Of a stretch of DNA of 64,000 bases, positions 7,783 to 16,523 are shown piece after piece. Below the pieces are notes generated by a model that made no database searches, was not told the origin of the DNA, and was given only the letters and a program-made list of their open reading frames with translations. The translations under genes and the position numbers were made by a program. Source of the stretch: Bacillus methanolicus (GTDB lineage: Bacteria; Bacillota; Bacilli; Bacillales; Cytobacillaceae); contig NZ_VTQX01000014.1 of NCBI RefSeq assembly GCF_008764295.1, positions 39,024 to 103,023 of the forward strand, read 5' to 3'. Numbering within the stretch: the stretch's first letter is position 1; every line of letters begins with the position of its first letter.

Positions 7783-8547
7783 GTGTTGCGGGTAGAAGGA
7801 CTGACCTCTGCACCATTTTTTAAAGATATCGACTTTTCAATTCGCGCCGGAGAAATTATAGGATTTACAGGTTTACTTGGGGATGGGCGAAGCGAACTCT
7901 TTCAAACGATTTTCGGAGCTGAAGGAATTTCAGAAGGAAAAGTATTTTTAAATAGTGATAAAGTAACGATTAGAAGCACGACACAGGCTATTGAAAAAGG
8001 AATCGCTTATCTTCCTCGGAATCGAAAAGAAAATGCGATTATTAAGGATATGAATATCATTGAAAACGCCTCAATTGCTACATGGCCAAAATTTGCAAAA
8101 CGAGGGATTATTTATGCAGAAAAACATAGAGAAGTTTTCGAGGGACACCGGAAGGCACTTCGGATTAAAATGGGCGAACTGACAGATAGTATTAACAGCC
8201 TTTCAGGAGGAAATCAGCAAAAAGTTATATTAGCGAAATGGTTGGCTGCAAATCCACAGCTCCTCATTTTGGATAACCCTACACAAGGGGTCGATGTAGG
8301 TGCAAAAGAGGATATTTATGATATCATCTTGAAGCTCGCCGACGAAAAGATTGCCATCGTCGTATTGTCAAGTGAAGCCCATGAAATTATCCGGGTCTGT
8401 GATCGAGTCTTTGTCATGTATCACGGGGTGATTCAAGGCGAATTATCAGGTCAGAACATGACTGAACATCAAATTATGACTCTAGCTACCGGTGGGAAAT
8501 TACTAGAAGAAGAGGAGGGCCATTTCAATGAGCACATCGAATGTTGA
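7783..8547 (+). CDS. Sugar ABC transporter ATP-binding protein, C-terminal half (same frame as 7021-7734)
   Basis: The 254-residue second ATPase domain of an RbsA-like protein has the degenerate Walker A GLLGDGRSELF, the intact signature LSGGNQQKV and Walker B LLILDNPTQGVDVGAK. It lies in the same frame as the upstream half, separated by TAA and 16 sense codons that read DVRTESLRREKKLGEE. GTG 7783 is preceded by AGGGGAAG, so independent initiation is possible and the two halves could still pair as separate subunits. Its 3' end overlaps the permease gene by 20 bases. Either a recent nonsense mutation or a functional split; sequence alone does not decide. Confidence 0.75.
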   Translation: MLRVEGLTSAPFFKDIDFSIRAGEIIGFTGLLGDGRSELFQTIFGAEGISEGKVFLNSDKVTIRSTTQAIEKGIAYLPRNRKENAIIKDMNIIENASIATWPKFAKRGIIYAEKHREVFEGHRKALRIKMGELTDSINSLSGGNQQKVILAKWLAANPQLLILDNPTQGVDVGAKEDIYDIILKLADEKIAIVVLSSEAHEIIRVCDRVFVMYHGVIQGELSGQNMTEHQIMTLATGGKLLEEEEGHFNEHIEC

Positions 8548-9589
8548 AAAACCAAATTTCGTTCGTTGGTTTAAACATAAATGGTCAAATGAACCGTTAT
8601 TTAGTACAGCGATTGCACTTATTATTATGATTATACTGCAAACATTAGTTTTAGGATTTGACTATGATTCGTTCGGGAGCTGGTTTCAGTCATGGATTAA
8701 TAACTGGATTAATATTTTAAGAAACAATGCAAGTATTGGTATTATCGCATTAGGTATGACCTTCGTCATTATGACAGGTGGGATCGATCTAGCAGTTGGT
8801 TCTACACTAGTAGCAACAGGTGCATTTGCCATGATTCTCCTTGATACGGGAACAAAGGGGTTCTTGGGAATGCTCGGAATGAGCGGTATGCCTGCATACA
8901 TTGTGACGATTGTACTCGTACTCTTATTTGGTTATCTTCTTGGGGCACTAATTGGGGTGACGATCACAAAAGGGAATGTTCCACCATTTATCGTGACGCT
9001 CGGAGCGATGCTTATTTTCAGGAGTGTTACCCAACATTTTATGCAAGGCTATAACACAACTCTTCCTTCTGAATTTTTACAGATTGCCAGCTTAAATATA
9101 GGAAACTACATGATTATGCCAATCATCTATTGGGCTGTCATAGCATATGTTCTTTATTATATGTCAAAGCGGACCACTTTCGGAAGACAAATCATTGCCG
9201 TCGGCTCGAATGAAAAAGCGGCAAAGTTATCCGGTGTAAATGTTGATAAAATAAAATTACGCGTCTATGCTTTAATGGGGTTGCTTGTCTCGATCGCTGC
9301 CATTATCCAAGTTTCTCGCGTCGGTTCAATGGATTTTTCAAATGCCGGTAGAGGAATGGAGATGGATGCTATTGCTGCAGCTGTTGTCGGTGGAACAAGC
9401 ATGAGCGGTGGAAGGGGCTTCATACTAGGTACGGTGTACGGAATGCTCATTATCGCCGTCATGAACAATTTACTAAATCTTTTCGGTGTCCCACCATTTT
9501 TAAGAGAAGCTTTTAAAGGCTTCATCGTAATTGGGGCGGTATTATTACAACGAAAAGGAAATAAAGGGAATGGAGCCCTTTCTTCATAA
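8528..9589 (+). CDS. Sugar ABC transporter permease (RbsC-like)
   Basis: The 353-residue, very hydrophobic protein of the ribose/inositol permease family has about ten membrane segments. The conserved stretch GMTFVIMTGGIDLAVGS lies near residues 76-92, and AAAVVGGTSMSGGRG in the C-terminal half is the cytoplasmic loop that contacts the ATPase. It is the last gene of the transporter and overlaps the ATPase gene by 20 bases, indicating coupled translation. The family usually forms a homodimer with two copies of the double ATPase. The C-terminus (LLQRKGNKGN) is basic, as expected for a cytoplasmic end. Confidence 0.9.
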   Translation: MSTSNVEKPNFVRWFKHKWSNEPLFSTAIALIIMIILQTLVLGFDYDSFGSWFQSWINNWINILRNNASIGIIALGMTFVIMTGGIDLAVGSTLVATGAFAMILLDTGTKGFLGMLGMSGMPAYIVTIVLVLLFGYLLGALIGVTITKGNVPPFIVTLGAMLIFRSVTQHFMQGYNTTLPSEFLQIASLNIGNYMIMPIIYWAVIAYVLYYMSKRTTFGRQIIAVGSNEKAAKLSGVNVDKIKLRVYALMGLLVSIAAIIQVSRVGSMDFSNAGRGMEMDAIAAAVVGGTSMSGGRGFILGTVYGMLIIAVMNNLLNLFGVPPFLREAFKGFIVIGAVLLQRKGNKGNGALSS

Positions 9590-9731
9590 GTTGCCTAGCA
9601 TTTATCGAAACAATAAATTGAAAATGGAAAGGGAGACTTAGCTGACTTTATTATTTCTGCAGAGCATGTTTCTTTTAAAAATAACCATTCAGTATAATTC
9701 TCAGGTTCAAAGATGTTGAAAATAGTAGAAA

Positions 9732-9762
9732 AAAGGATAGATGCTTATCTATCCTTTGCAGT
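9732..9762. terminator. Bidirectional terminator between permease and MATE genes
   Basis: AAAGGATAGAT and ATCTATCCTTT form an 11-bp perfect stem around a 4-base loop, flanked by A-runs on the left. It lies between two convergent genes and could stop transcription from both sides. Confidence 0.7.
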
Positions 9763-9784
9763 ATGATTTAAATCTTTATTTCAT

Positions 9785-11152
9785 TTATCCCTTATTCACC
9801 TGCACACCTTTTTTTATACATGCCTCCCTTTCCCAAGGGCGACTTTTCCAGCGCCTAAGGGCGAGAATTCCACGAATCCATTCGTCCATTCCTTGAGCGA
9901 TCCAAACTCCTAGTAAGCCTAATCCTAGATGAATTCCAAAAACATAACTAAAAACGACAGCGACACCCCACATAAAAATAATTCCAGTAATCATGGGGAA
10001 ACGGACATCACCAGCAGATTTCAATGAGTTCATAAGGACAATATTCATTGCTCTTCCTGGTTCAATGAAGACAATTGCCCACAAAACAGGGATTCCGACC
10101 GCTAGAATCATTGGATCGTCTGTAAACATTCCTAAAATCGGAGAGCCAACCAAGGCAATCACCAATGAAACGATGAAAGATGCAGCAGTGGCAATTTTTA
10201 ATGTCTTTAATCCACGGTGAAGGGCTTTGTCATATTCTTTTGCTCCAATATATCTAGACACCAAAATCTGTGTTCCCATTCCAATTGCCATCGTAAATAA
10301 GAAGCAAACCATTGAAATATTAACGATATAGACTCTAGCTGTTAAAGCAGCCGCTCCAAGTGAGGCAACGATCCCGGTAATAATGAGCTGTGAAAATTGA
10401 TAGGACAAATTCTCTCCAGCAGACGGTAGACCGATTCGGAGAAGACCAAAAAAATCGACATGATCAATTTTTACGATATCACGGATTTTGATTGAAATAG
10501 CAAGCCTTTTATATACTAGAAAAACTAAAATGACCACGGCAACTACTCGAGCGATAACGATCGCCCAGGAAACACCAACTACACCTGTGATTGGAAGGCC
10601 GAATAATCCAGAGAGAGCAAAAATGTTCCCGCCAATACTAATGATATTCATAAGGATGGTAACAACCATCGATTCTTTTGTATATCCATAGCTACGTAGC
10701 ACGGCACTGAGTGCAAGAGCAAGGGATTCGAAGAATAAAGAGAGGCCACAAATTTGCATAAAAATGAGCCCATAATCATAAATTTTTCCTTGTACATCAA
10801 AGAGTTTTAAAAAATGTTCTCCAAATAGAAAGACAATAAGCGCCATCATTAAGCCGAACCAAAAGTTCATTCCAAAGGCAGAACGAGCCATTTGTTTCGC
10901 ATCGGCCAGTTTACCTGCCCCAAGCTTTTGTCCAATTAAGATCGTCGCACCTATTGAGGTAACATTAAATACTAAAATAAAGATGTTAAGAAGTTGATTG
11001 GCGACTCCGACACCTGCCGCCGCGTCATCAGAGTAGTGACCAAGCATAAAGGTAGCGATTATTCCCATACTCATATGCAACGCGATTTCAATAAAAAGGG
11101 GCCATGTAATCTGAAAAAGCGTTTGTTCTTTATATTTATTGGTTTCTTCCAC
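9785..11152 (-). CDS. MATE family efflux transporter
   Basis: The 455-residue protein has about twelve hydrophobic segments arranged as two similar halves, the layout of the multidrug and toxic compound extrusion family (sodium- or proton-coupled drug/cation export). Recognisable family stretches include ATFMLGHYSDDAAAGVG near the N-terminus and IGLPSAGENLSYQ at the start of the second half. The start is GTG 11152 behind AAAGGAG. It is monocistronic, between a terminator shared with the transporter operon and the thiamine operon's terminator. The transported compound cannot be inferred. Confidence 0.88.
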   Translation of the reverse strand: MEETNKYKEQTLFQITWPLFIEIALHMSMGIIATFMLGHYSDDAAAGVGVANQLLNIFILVFNVTSIGATILIGQKLGAGKLADAKQMARSAFGMNFWFGLMMALIVFLFGEHFLKLFDVQGKIYDYGLIFMQICGLSLFFESLALALSAVLRSYGYTKESMVVTILMNIISIGGNIFALSGLFGLPITGVVGVSWAIVIARVVAVVILVFLVYKRLAISIKIRDIVKIDHVDFFGLLRIGLPSAGENLSYQFSQLIITGIVASLGAAALTARVYIVNISMVCFLFTMAIGMGTQILVSRYIGAKEYDKALHRGLKTLKIATAASFIVSLVIALVGSPILGMFTDDPMILAVGIPVLWAIVFIEPGRAMNIVLMNSLKSAGDVRFPMITGIIFMWGVAVVFSYVFGIHLGLGLLGVWIAQGMDEWIRGILALRRWKSRPWEREACIKKGVQVNKG

Positions 11153-11238
11153 GACGTTATTTTCTCCTTTTAAATTCCAAATCTCAAATACTCATTCATT
11201 TTAATCCTATTTTTAAAAATGTAAAGGAGAAAATATAA

Positions 11239-11281
11239 AAAAAGACGGAATTGCCTTTTCAAGAGGAAATTCCGTCTTTAA
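11239..11281 (-). terminator. Terminator of the thiamine salvage operon
   Basis: On the reverse strand AAAGACGGAATT pairs with AATTCCGTCTTT and is followed by a run of seven T, directly after the thiE stop codon. Confidence 0.85.
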
Positions 11282-11282
11282 C

Positions 11283-11897
11283 TTAATTCAATTTTCCCCT
11301 TAATAAGGAGGCTGCTTTTCGAGGAGAATCGGCTTTCATAATTTCTGATACAATAGCAATACCAGCGATTGGTAAGTCTTTTAATCTCTCTATATTATTT
11401 AATTTAATTCCTCCAATGGCAACAACCGGAATGGAAACAGCTTCTATGATTTTTTCGAGTTCTCCCTCCGCTAAAACCTTGGCATCATCCTTTGAAGCAG
11501 TTGGAAATACGGCGCCAACGCCAATATAATCTGCTCCATCTTTCTCAGCGGCAATCGCTTCTTCAACAGAGCCTGCTGATACACCTACGTTCACAGTAGG
11601 AGGAATGATTTGTTTAATGGAAGTAAGAGGGAGATCCTCTTGTCCAACATGAATACCATCAGCTTCGACCGCTAAGGCAATATCGACCCGATCATTAATA
11701 TAAAGAGGAACTTCATAGCGAGAGGTCAGTTCCTTCAGCTTAAGCGCTTTTTCAAAAAATAGCTTTCCAGAGTTCGTTTTCTCTCGAAGTTGGACAGCTG
11801 TCACTCCACCTTTTATCGCTTCTTCGACAATGGCTAAAAGCTCAGGAAGTGGAATGGATTCTTCTGTGACAAGATATAATTTTAACTGTTCTTTCAT
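11283..11897 (-). CDS. thiE: Thiamine phosphate synthase
   Basis: The 205-residue TIM barrel joins the pyrimidine diphosphate (HMP-PP) to thiazole phosphate, giving thiamine monophosphate. Conserved stretches are present: TAVQLREK near residue 38, YINDRVDIALAVEADGIHVGQEDLP (Asp/His phosphate site), GVSAGSVEEA and YIGVGAVFPTASK, then VVAIGGI. ATG 11897 forms an ATGA overlap with the thiM stop, so translation is coupled; an upstream in-frame start would sit inside thiM and is less likely. It is the last gene of the operon, followed by the terminator. Confidence 0.95.
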   Translation of the reverse strand: MKEQLKLYLVTEESIPLPELLAIVEEAIKGGVTAVQLREKTNSGKLFFEKALKLKELTSRYEVPLYINDRVDIALAVEADGIHVGQEDLPLTSIKQIIPPTVNVGVSAGSVEEAIAAEKDGADYIGVGAVFPTASKDDAKVLAEGELEKIIEAVSIPVVAIGGIKLNNIERLKDLPIAGIAIVSEIMKADSPRKAASLLRGKLN

Positions 11898-12703
11898 ACG
11901 AAACGGACACCTTCTTCCCAAGTAATCCCATCCATTAAGAAAATTTGATCCAATAATTTGATACGGTATGTACCGATCCCTTCATCTTTTTTTAATTGCT
12001 TTTTAGCAAGTTCACCTGCAATGCTCATCGTAGACATACCTGCAACTGCAGCGGCAAACCAATCAGTGCTTACACCAGCAAAAGCTGCAATTAAAGAAGC
12101 TGTCGTACAACCTGTCCCTGTAATTTTCGTTAATAACAGATCACCATTATCAATGCCAATGACATCAGTCCCGTTTGAAATATAATCGACTTTACCACTG
12201 ATAACAGCAATCGCATTTAGTTTCCGAGCCGCATCTAGCACAAGTTCTCTACTTGAAATCGAGATATCACCAGCATCGACACCACGTGTTTGTGCATTGC
12301 CTCCAATGAGAGCAAATACTTCTGATGCATTTCCCCGAACAATCGAGACCTTGACTGTGTTTAAATAATCTTTTGCACGCTCGGTGCGAAAAGGTGTTGC
12401 CCCAACGCCAACGGGATCGAACACAATGGGAATGCCTTTTTTGTTGGCTGCTTGACCAGCGAGCTTCATCGCTTCATACATTGCATCATCGATCGTTCCA
12501 AAATTGATCACAATCGCTTCGGCAAGTTGAGCCATATCAACCACTTCTTCAACGCTTGTTGCCATTACTGGAGAACCGCCAATAGCTAAGGTCACATTAG
12601 CACAGTCGTTAATTGTGACTGTATTCGTTAAATGATGAATGAGAGGTTGAACTTCTTTTACTTGTGTAAATAAGTCTTTAATTGTTTGTTTCACGTATTT
12701 CAC
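11894..12703 (-). CDS. thiM: Hydroxyethylthiazole kinase
   Basis: The 269-residue ribokinase-fold enzyme phosphorylates 4-methyl-5-(2-hydroxyethyl)thiazole salvaged from thiamine breakdown. Typical motifs are PLIHHLTNTVTINDCANVTL near the N-terminus (substrate pocket), FDPVGVGATPFR, RGNASEV, and GTGCTTASLIAAF near residue 195 (ATP/anion hole with the catalytic Cys region). Length equals the family norm. It lies 8 bases after thiD and overlaps thiE by 4 bases, consistent with a single polycistronic mRNA under the TPP riboswitches. Confidence 0.95.
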   Translation of the reverse strand: MKYVKQTIKDLFTQVKEVQPLIHHLTNTVTINDCANVTLAIGGSPVMATSVEEVVDMAQLAEAIVINFGTIDDAMYEAMKLAGQAANKKGIPIVFDPVGVGATPFRTERAKDYLNTVKVSIVRGNASEVFALIGGNAQTRGVDAGDISISSRELVLDAARKLNAIAVISGKVDYISNGTDVIGIDNGDLLLTKITGTGCTTASLIAAFAGVSTDWFAAAVAGMSTMSIAGELAKKQLKKDEGIGTYRIKLLDQIFLMDGITWEEGVRFV

Positions 12704-12711
12704 CGTCCGTT

Positions 12712-13512
12712 TTAATTAAGATTTGCCTTTTTATAAAGTTCATAAAAGTGATGTGTCGGCCCATGCCCGCGGCCTAGCTCAAGACTATGCTTAATCGCTA
12801 TTGAAATGTACTGTTTCGCTAATTTAACTGCTTCAAACATGGAATAGCCTTTGGCTAAATTGGCAGCAATTGCCGAAGAAAGGGTACAGCCAGTTCCATG
12901 AGTATTTTTTGTTTCGATTCTTTCTCCATGAAGCCAGTGAAAATATTGTCCATCATAAAAGAGATCGTTTGGATTCCCCTGCAAATGGCCACCTTTTAAT
13001 AAAATCATTTTCGCACCTAACTCCAATAATGTTTTACTGGCGGAGAGCATATCTTCTTCTGTCTCTATTTTCCGATTAACAAGCACTTCTGCCTCTGGAA
13101 TATTGGGTGTAATTATCGTTGCCAAGGGAATCATATGCTCGGTTAATGATTGGATTGCTTCTTCCTGTAGAAGATGATGTCCGCCTTTTGACACCATCAC
13201 AGGGTCTAAAACAATTTGATTTGGTTGATATTTTTTCAAAGCTTGAGCGACTGTTTCAACAGTAGCCGGAGATGAAAGCATACCGATTTTGACTGCATTG
13301 ACAGGAATATCGTCAAAGACAGCTTCTATCTGCTCGCGAATAATTTTGTTGTCTATGTTCTGTACGGATCGTACTTCTTGTGTATTTTGAGCGGTTACAG
13401 CAGTTATCACAGACATTCCGAATACTCCGTTAGCAGAAAAAGCTTTTAAATCAGCTTGAATTCCTGCACCGCCACCTGAATCAGAACCTGCGATTGTTAG
13501 CGCTGTTTTCAT
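12712..13512 (-). CDS. thiD: Hydroxymethylpyrimidine/phosphomethylpyrimidine kinase
   Basis: The 266-residue ribokinase-fold kinase phosphorylates HMP twice to HMP-PP. The N-terminal ALTIAGSDSGGGAGIQADLK substrate motif, VLDPVMVSKGGH, and the C-terminal NTHGTGCTLSSAIAA anion-hole motif are all intact. ATG 13512 follows TTGGAGG and lies within the end of thiW (32-base overlap). It works with thiE and thiM in salvage; TenA upstream supplies HMP from degraded thiamine and ThiXYZ/ThiW import precursors. Confidence 0.95.
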   Translation of the reverse strand: MKTALTIAGSDSGGGAGIQADLKAFSANGVFGMSVITAVTAQNTQEVRSVQNIDNKIIREQIEAVFDDIPVNAVKIGMLSSPATVETVAQALKKYQPNQIVLDPVMVSKGGHHLLQEEAIQSLTEHMIPLATIITPNIPEAEVLVNRKIETEEDMLSASKTLLELGAKMILLKGGHLQGNPNDLFYDGQYFHWLHGERIETKNTHGTGCTLSSAIAANLAKGYSMFEAVKLAKQYISIAIKHSLELGRGHGPTHHFYELYKKANLN

Positions 13513-14002
13513 GAATCATTCCTCCAATTGCATGATTTCTTATTAATACTTTTAATAATCCATAACCCATCAGAGCTCCAGTTATTGAGCTAATCGCAAA
13601 GGCAGGAACTAGTCCAAAAAGAGTCGCCTCTTGCCCTAGAAACAGCACGGCGATTGGGTATGTTGCTATCGCACCGATCATTCCTGTCCCAACTACTTCT
13701 CCGAATGCCGCAAATGAGAGCTTTTTTGTTTTTTGATACAGAAAAGCAGCCAGCAATGCTCCGATCATACTTCCAGGGAATGCAAAGACACTTCCTGTTC
13801 CGAGCATATTGCGCAAGGAAGAAGAGATAAAAGCTTGTAACACGGCATACCATGGTCCGAGAAGAACCGCCGATAAGACATTGGCAAAATGCTGCACAGG
13901 AAAAATTTTTGCAAATCCAACTGGGATGTAAATCATGCTGCTTGAAATCGTTGTAATTGCAGCAATTAACGCTGTCAATGTCATCTTATTAGTTTTTTTC
14001 AT
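13481..14002 (-). CDS. thiW: ECF transporter S component ThiW
   Basis: The 173-residue integral membrane protein has about five hydrophobic segments and resembles ThiW, the substrate-binding component of an energy-coupling-factor transporter predicted to import the thiazole precursor. Key stretches are VGFAKIFPVQHFANVLSAVL near residues 28-47 and SSLRNMLGTGSVFAFPGSMI near 60-79. It needs the shared EcfA/EcfT module encoded elsewhere. It overlaps thiD by 32 bases, so the two are coupled. Placement in a TPP-riboswitch operon strongly supports a thiamine-related substrate; thiazole specificity is by family analogy. Confidence 0.88.
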   Translation of the reverse strand: MKKTNKMTLTALIAAITTISSSMIYIPVGFAKIFPVQHFANVLSAVLLGPWYAVLQAFISSSLRNMLGTGSVFAFPGSMIGALLAAFLYQKTKKLSFAAFGEVVGTGMIGAIATYPIAVLFLGQEATLFGLVPAFAISSITGALMGYGLLKVLIRNHAIGGMIHENSANNRRF

Positions 14003-14017
14003 AATCTTCTATCCTCT

Positions 14018-15007
14018 CTATTTGGATATGATGTTTTTAAAAGCACTATTTGCGTCAACTTCTTCTTTTAAAACACCTGTCTGGTAAAGCCATGCTGCAA
14101 CCTCTTTCCAAACTTTTTCCTCTTGATAACCGAATGGGTGAGAGGGGTCATCCATTAATGGAAGAAGGACGTTTAAGCTTTCTGTCTCAACATCTCGATC
14201 AAGTGGAAAGCTGTCATTCTCGTTGTTAAATAGCACTTCCAATCCTTCTTTTGGATTATTTTTGACGTCTTCTTGTCCCTTTGTAAGAGCTTTCCAAAAC
14301 TTCGAGAATACCTCTTCTTTTTTTTCTAAAGTATCTTCACCAGTAACAAGAATAAGTTCATAATTATCAGGAACCCCATAATCCGTTAAAGGAAACATGT
14401 CAACGTCATAACCTTCTTTTTTAAGGAGCACAAGCTCGTGATTTACATAAGCTCCAACTAATGCATCAACATTTTTGGTTGCTAATGAAGGCATAAGATC
14501 CCAACCGACATCCGTTAGTTTTACATCGTTAGCATTACCGCCATCATACTCCACCATAGTCTTTAAAATCGCTTCACTTACGGAAGAAGAAGGGTAGCCA
14601 ACATTTTTCCCAACTAAGTCTTTTGGTGATCCAATGCCATTATCTTTTAAATACATAATTCCATCTAATGAGTGGCGAACAAGTGCAGCAATTGAAATAA
14701 CAGGAATATCTTCAGCTCTAGACATTAATAACTGGGTTTGATAACTAATGGCTAAATCAACTTTACCTGTTGCTGCAAGCTTAAGTGGGTCATTTGTATC
14801 AGCAGGCATTTCCACCTTTACCTTTAAGCCTTCATCTTCAAAATATCCTTTTTCTTCCGCCATATAGATTGCAGAATGAACAGCGTTTGGATACCAGTCG
14901 AGCATAATGCTAATTTCTTCTAGCTCATTTTTAGTAGATTGAGTGTTTGAACAGCCAATGAGAATCGTTAAGATAAATATAAAACTGAACATCATACTTT
15001 TTTTCAT
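14018..15007 (-). CDS. thiY: ABC transporter substrate-binding lipoprotein for thiamine pyrimidine precursor
   Basis: The 329-residue protein has a lipoprotein signal (ILIGC, lipidated Cys19) and an NMT1/THI5-like binding domain (SIMLDWYPNAVHSAIYMAEEKGYF, typical of HMP-precursor receptors in pieces of fewer than 20 residues: MLDWYPNAVHSA). In B. subtilis relatives ThiY binds N-formyl-4-amino-5-aminomethyl-2-methylpyrimidine. It sits directly downstream of the permease and ATPase (thiX, thiZ) in the same operon as tenA, whose product works on the same degraded pyrimidine. The binding specificity is inferred from this context. Confidence 0.9.
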   Translation of the reverse strand: MKKSMMFSFIFILTILIGCSNTQSTKNELEEISIMLDWYPNAVHSAIYMAEEKGYFEDEGLKVKVEMPADTNDPLKLAATGKVDLAISYQTQLLMSRAEDIPVISIAALVRHSLDGIMYLKDNGIGSPKDLVGKNVGYPSSSVSEAILKTMVEYDGGNANDVKLTDVGWDLMPSLATKNVDALVGAYVNHELVLLKKEGYDVDMFPLTDYGVPDNYELILVTGEDTLEKKEEVFSKFWKALTKGQEDVKNNPKEGLEVLFNNENDSFPLDRDVETESLNVLLPLMDDPSHPFGYQEEKVWKEVAAWLYQTGVLKEEVDANSAFKNIISK

Positions 15008-15026
15008 TTAATTTCAACTCCAAAAT

Positions 15027-15785
15027 TTATAATCTGTTTTTCCAACGTAATGTTCTTTTTTCTAGTAATGATGCAATGGCAAACAGAATAATCCCAACAA
15101 CAGTTAAAATGACGATCGATGCAAATACGCCACTTGCATTTAAATCTCCTGACATTCTTCGACTATAGTAGCCAAGTCCTTCACTTGCTCCAAGCCACTC
15201 ACCAATGGTTGCTCCAACAAGAGAGTAGACAATCGCAATTTTCAAACCAGAAAAAAAGGAGGGAAGTGCCATTGGAATATTTAATTTCGAAAAAATTTGC
15301 CGTTTGTTTGCTCCCATTGATCGTAACAATTCAATATAGTCTTTATCACACGACTTTAAGCCATCGTATGTTGCAACAACAATAGGGAAGAAAGACATTA
15401 ATACCGTCACCGCTACTTTGCTCCAAATCGAGTAACCAAACCATAAAACAAATATGGGAGAGAGGGCGATGATCGGTATCATCTGCGAAATCACGACTGC
15501 CGGGTAGAGCATTTTTTCAATTGTTTTCGAGAAAAACATGCTCACTGCAAGAGCAACTCCTGCCGTGACTGCAATGATAAAACCAATGGAGAACTCGACC
15601 ATCGTAGCCTTTAAATGTTCCAATATAAGTGGTCTCCACTGTTCAACAATATGGCTTGCAACGCTCGTAGGCGCAGGAATAATAAAGGCAGGGACAATTT
15701 TACTGCGCACCAAATATTCAACCAAAACCATTATTAAAATGACAAAGACGACAAAGAAGCTGTATTGTTTTAAGAAGTTTTTCAT
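15027..15785 (-). CDS. thiX: ABC transporter permease, thiamine pyrimidine precursor
   Basis: The 252-residue permease of the SsuC/TauC/ThiX class has about six membrane helices. The EAA-loop stretch LRSMGANKRQIFSKLNIP contacts the ATPase, and IVYSLVGATIGEWLGAS is family-typical. Start ATG 15785 lies 1 base after the thiZ stop; the longer in-frame extension to 15875 lies inside thiZ coding sequence and reads as basic, non-membrane sequence, so it is rejected. It forms the channel of ThiXYZ. Confidence 0.9.
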   Translation of the reverse strand: MKNFLKQYSFFVVFVILIMVLVEYLVRSKIVPAFIIPAPTSVASHIVEQWRPLILEHLKATMVEFSIGFIIAVTAGVALAVSMFFSKTIEKMLYPAVVISQMIPIIALSPIFVLWFGYSIWSKVAVTVLMSFFPIVVATYDGLKSCDKDYIELLRSMGANKRQIFSKLNIPMALPSFFSGLKIAIVYSLVGATIGEWLGASEGLGYYSRRMSGDLNASGVFASIVILTVVGIILFAIASLLEKRTLRWKNRL

Positions 15786-15786
15786 A

Positions 15787-16509
15787 TTAGATCTTCTTCT
15801 CCAGTTCTTTTCGCAATTCAACCAAAATTTGCGAATGAAGCATTTCTTGATAGCGCGGCCGCGGCAAAGGAACAATCGTTTCTTCGATCTTTCTGTCTTC
15901 TTTCAATAAAATAATTCGATCTGAGAGATAACAGGCTTCTTCTAGATCATGTGTAATAAAGACAATCGTTTTATCAAGCTCCTGCCAAATTGATAAAAGC
16001 CAAGCTTGCATTTCTTTTTTTGTAATTGAATCCAATGCACCGAAGGGTTCATCAAGTAGGAGCACTTCTTTTTCCGTTAGCAACGTACGCAGGAAAGCTA
16101 CACGCTGTCTCATTCCACCAGAAAGCTGATTAGGATACGCTTGCTCATAATCTGATAAACCTACTTTTTTCAACCAACTGCGGGCATTTTCTTTTGATAT
16201 CTTTATTTCTTTCTTAATTTCAGCACCAATCATAATATTGTCAAGAATCGTTCTCCACGGAAAGAGCAGATCCTTTTGCGGCATAAAACCAACATCACCG
16301 AGAGTGACAGGCTTTTTATTGATGGAAATTTCGCCTTCATCAGCTTGTAACAATCCTGTAATTAACTTGAGAATGGTACTTTTTCCTGTACCACTTTTTC
16401 CAATTAACGAAACAAATTCACCTTGTTGAACGGTTAAATTTAGTTTTGCAATCACTGGAATTTCTTTCTTTGGAAATGTGTAAGTAACATTTTTAAGTAT
16501 AAGTGTCAT
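15787..16509 (-). CDS. thiZ: ABC transporter ATP-binding protein, thiamine pyrimidine precursor
   Basis: The 240-residue nitrate/sulfonate-type ATPase has Walker A GKSGTGKST near residue 37, signature LSGGMRQRV near 135 and Walker B VLLLDEPFGALDS. It energises ThiX/ThiY import. ATG 16509 has ACGAGGAT just upstream; an alternative TTG at 16536 overlaps the end of tenA. Either way the gene overlaps or abuts tenA, so the operon order tenA-thiZ-thiX-thiY-thiW-thiD-thiM-thiE is continuous. Confidence 0.92.
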   Translation of the reverse strand: MTLILKNVTYTFPKKEIPVIAKLNLTVQQGEFVSLIGKSGTGKSTILKLITGLLQADEGEISINKKPVTLGDVGFMPQKDLLFPWRTILDNIMIGAEIKKEIKISKENARSWLKKVGLSDYEQAYPNQLSGGMRQRVAFLRTLLTEKEVLLLDEPFGALDSITKKEMQAWLLSIWQELDKTIVFITHDLEEACYLSDRIILLKEDRKIEETIVPLPRPRYQEMLHSQILVELRKELEKKI

Positions 16510-16523
16510 TGTCTTATCCTCGT

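Noticed and set aside
15786..15875. N-terminal extension of thiX
   Set aside because: It lies entirely inside thiZ, is strongly basic and would place a soluble tail before the first membrane helix; ATG 15785 right after the thiZ stop is better.
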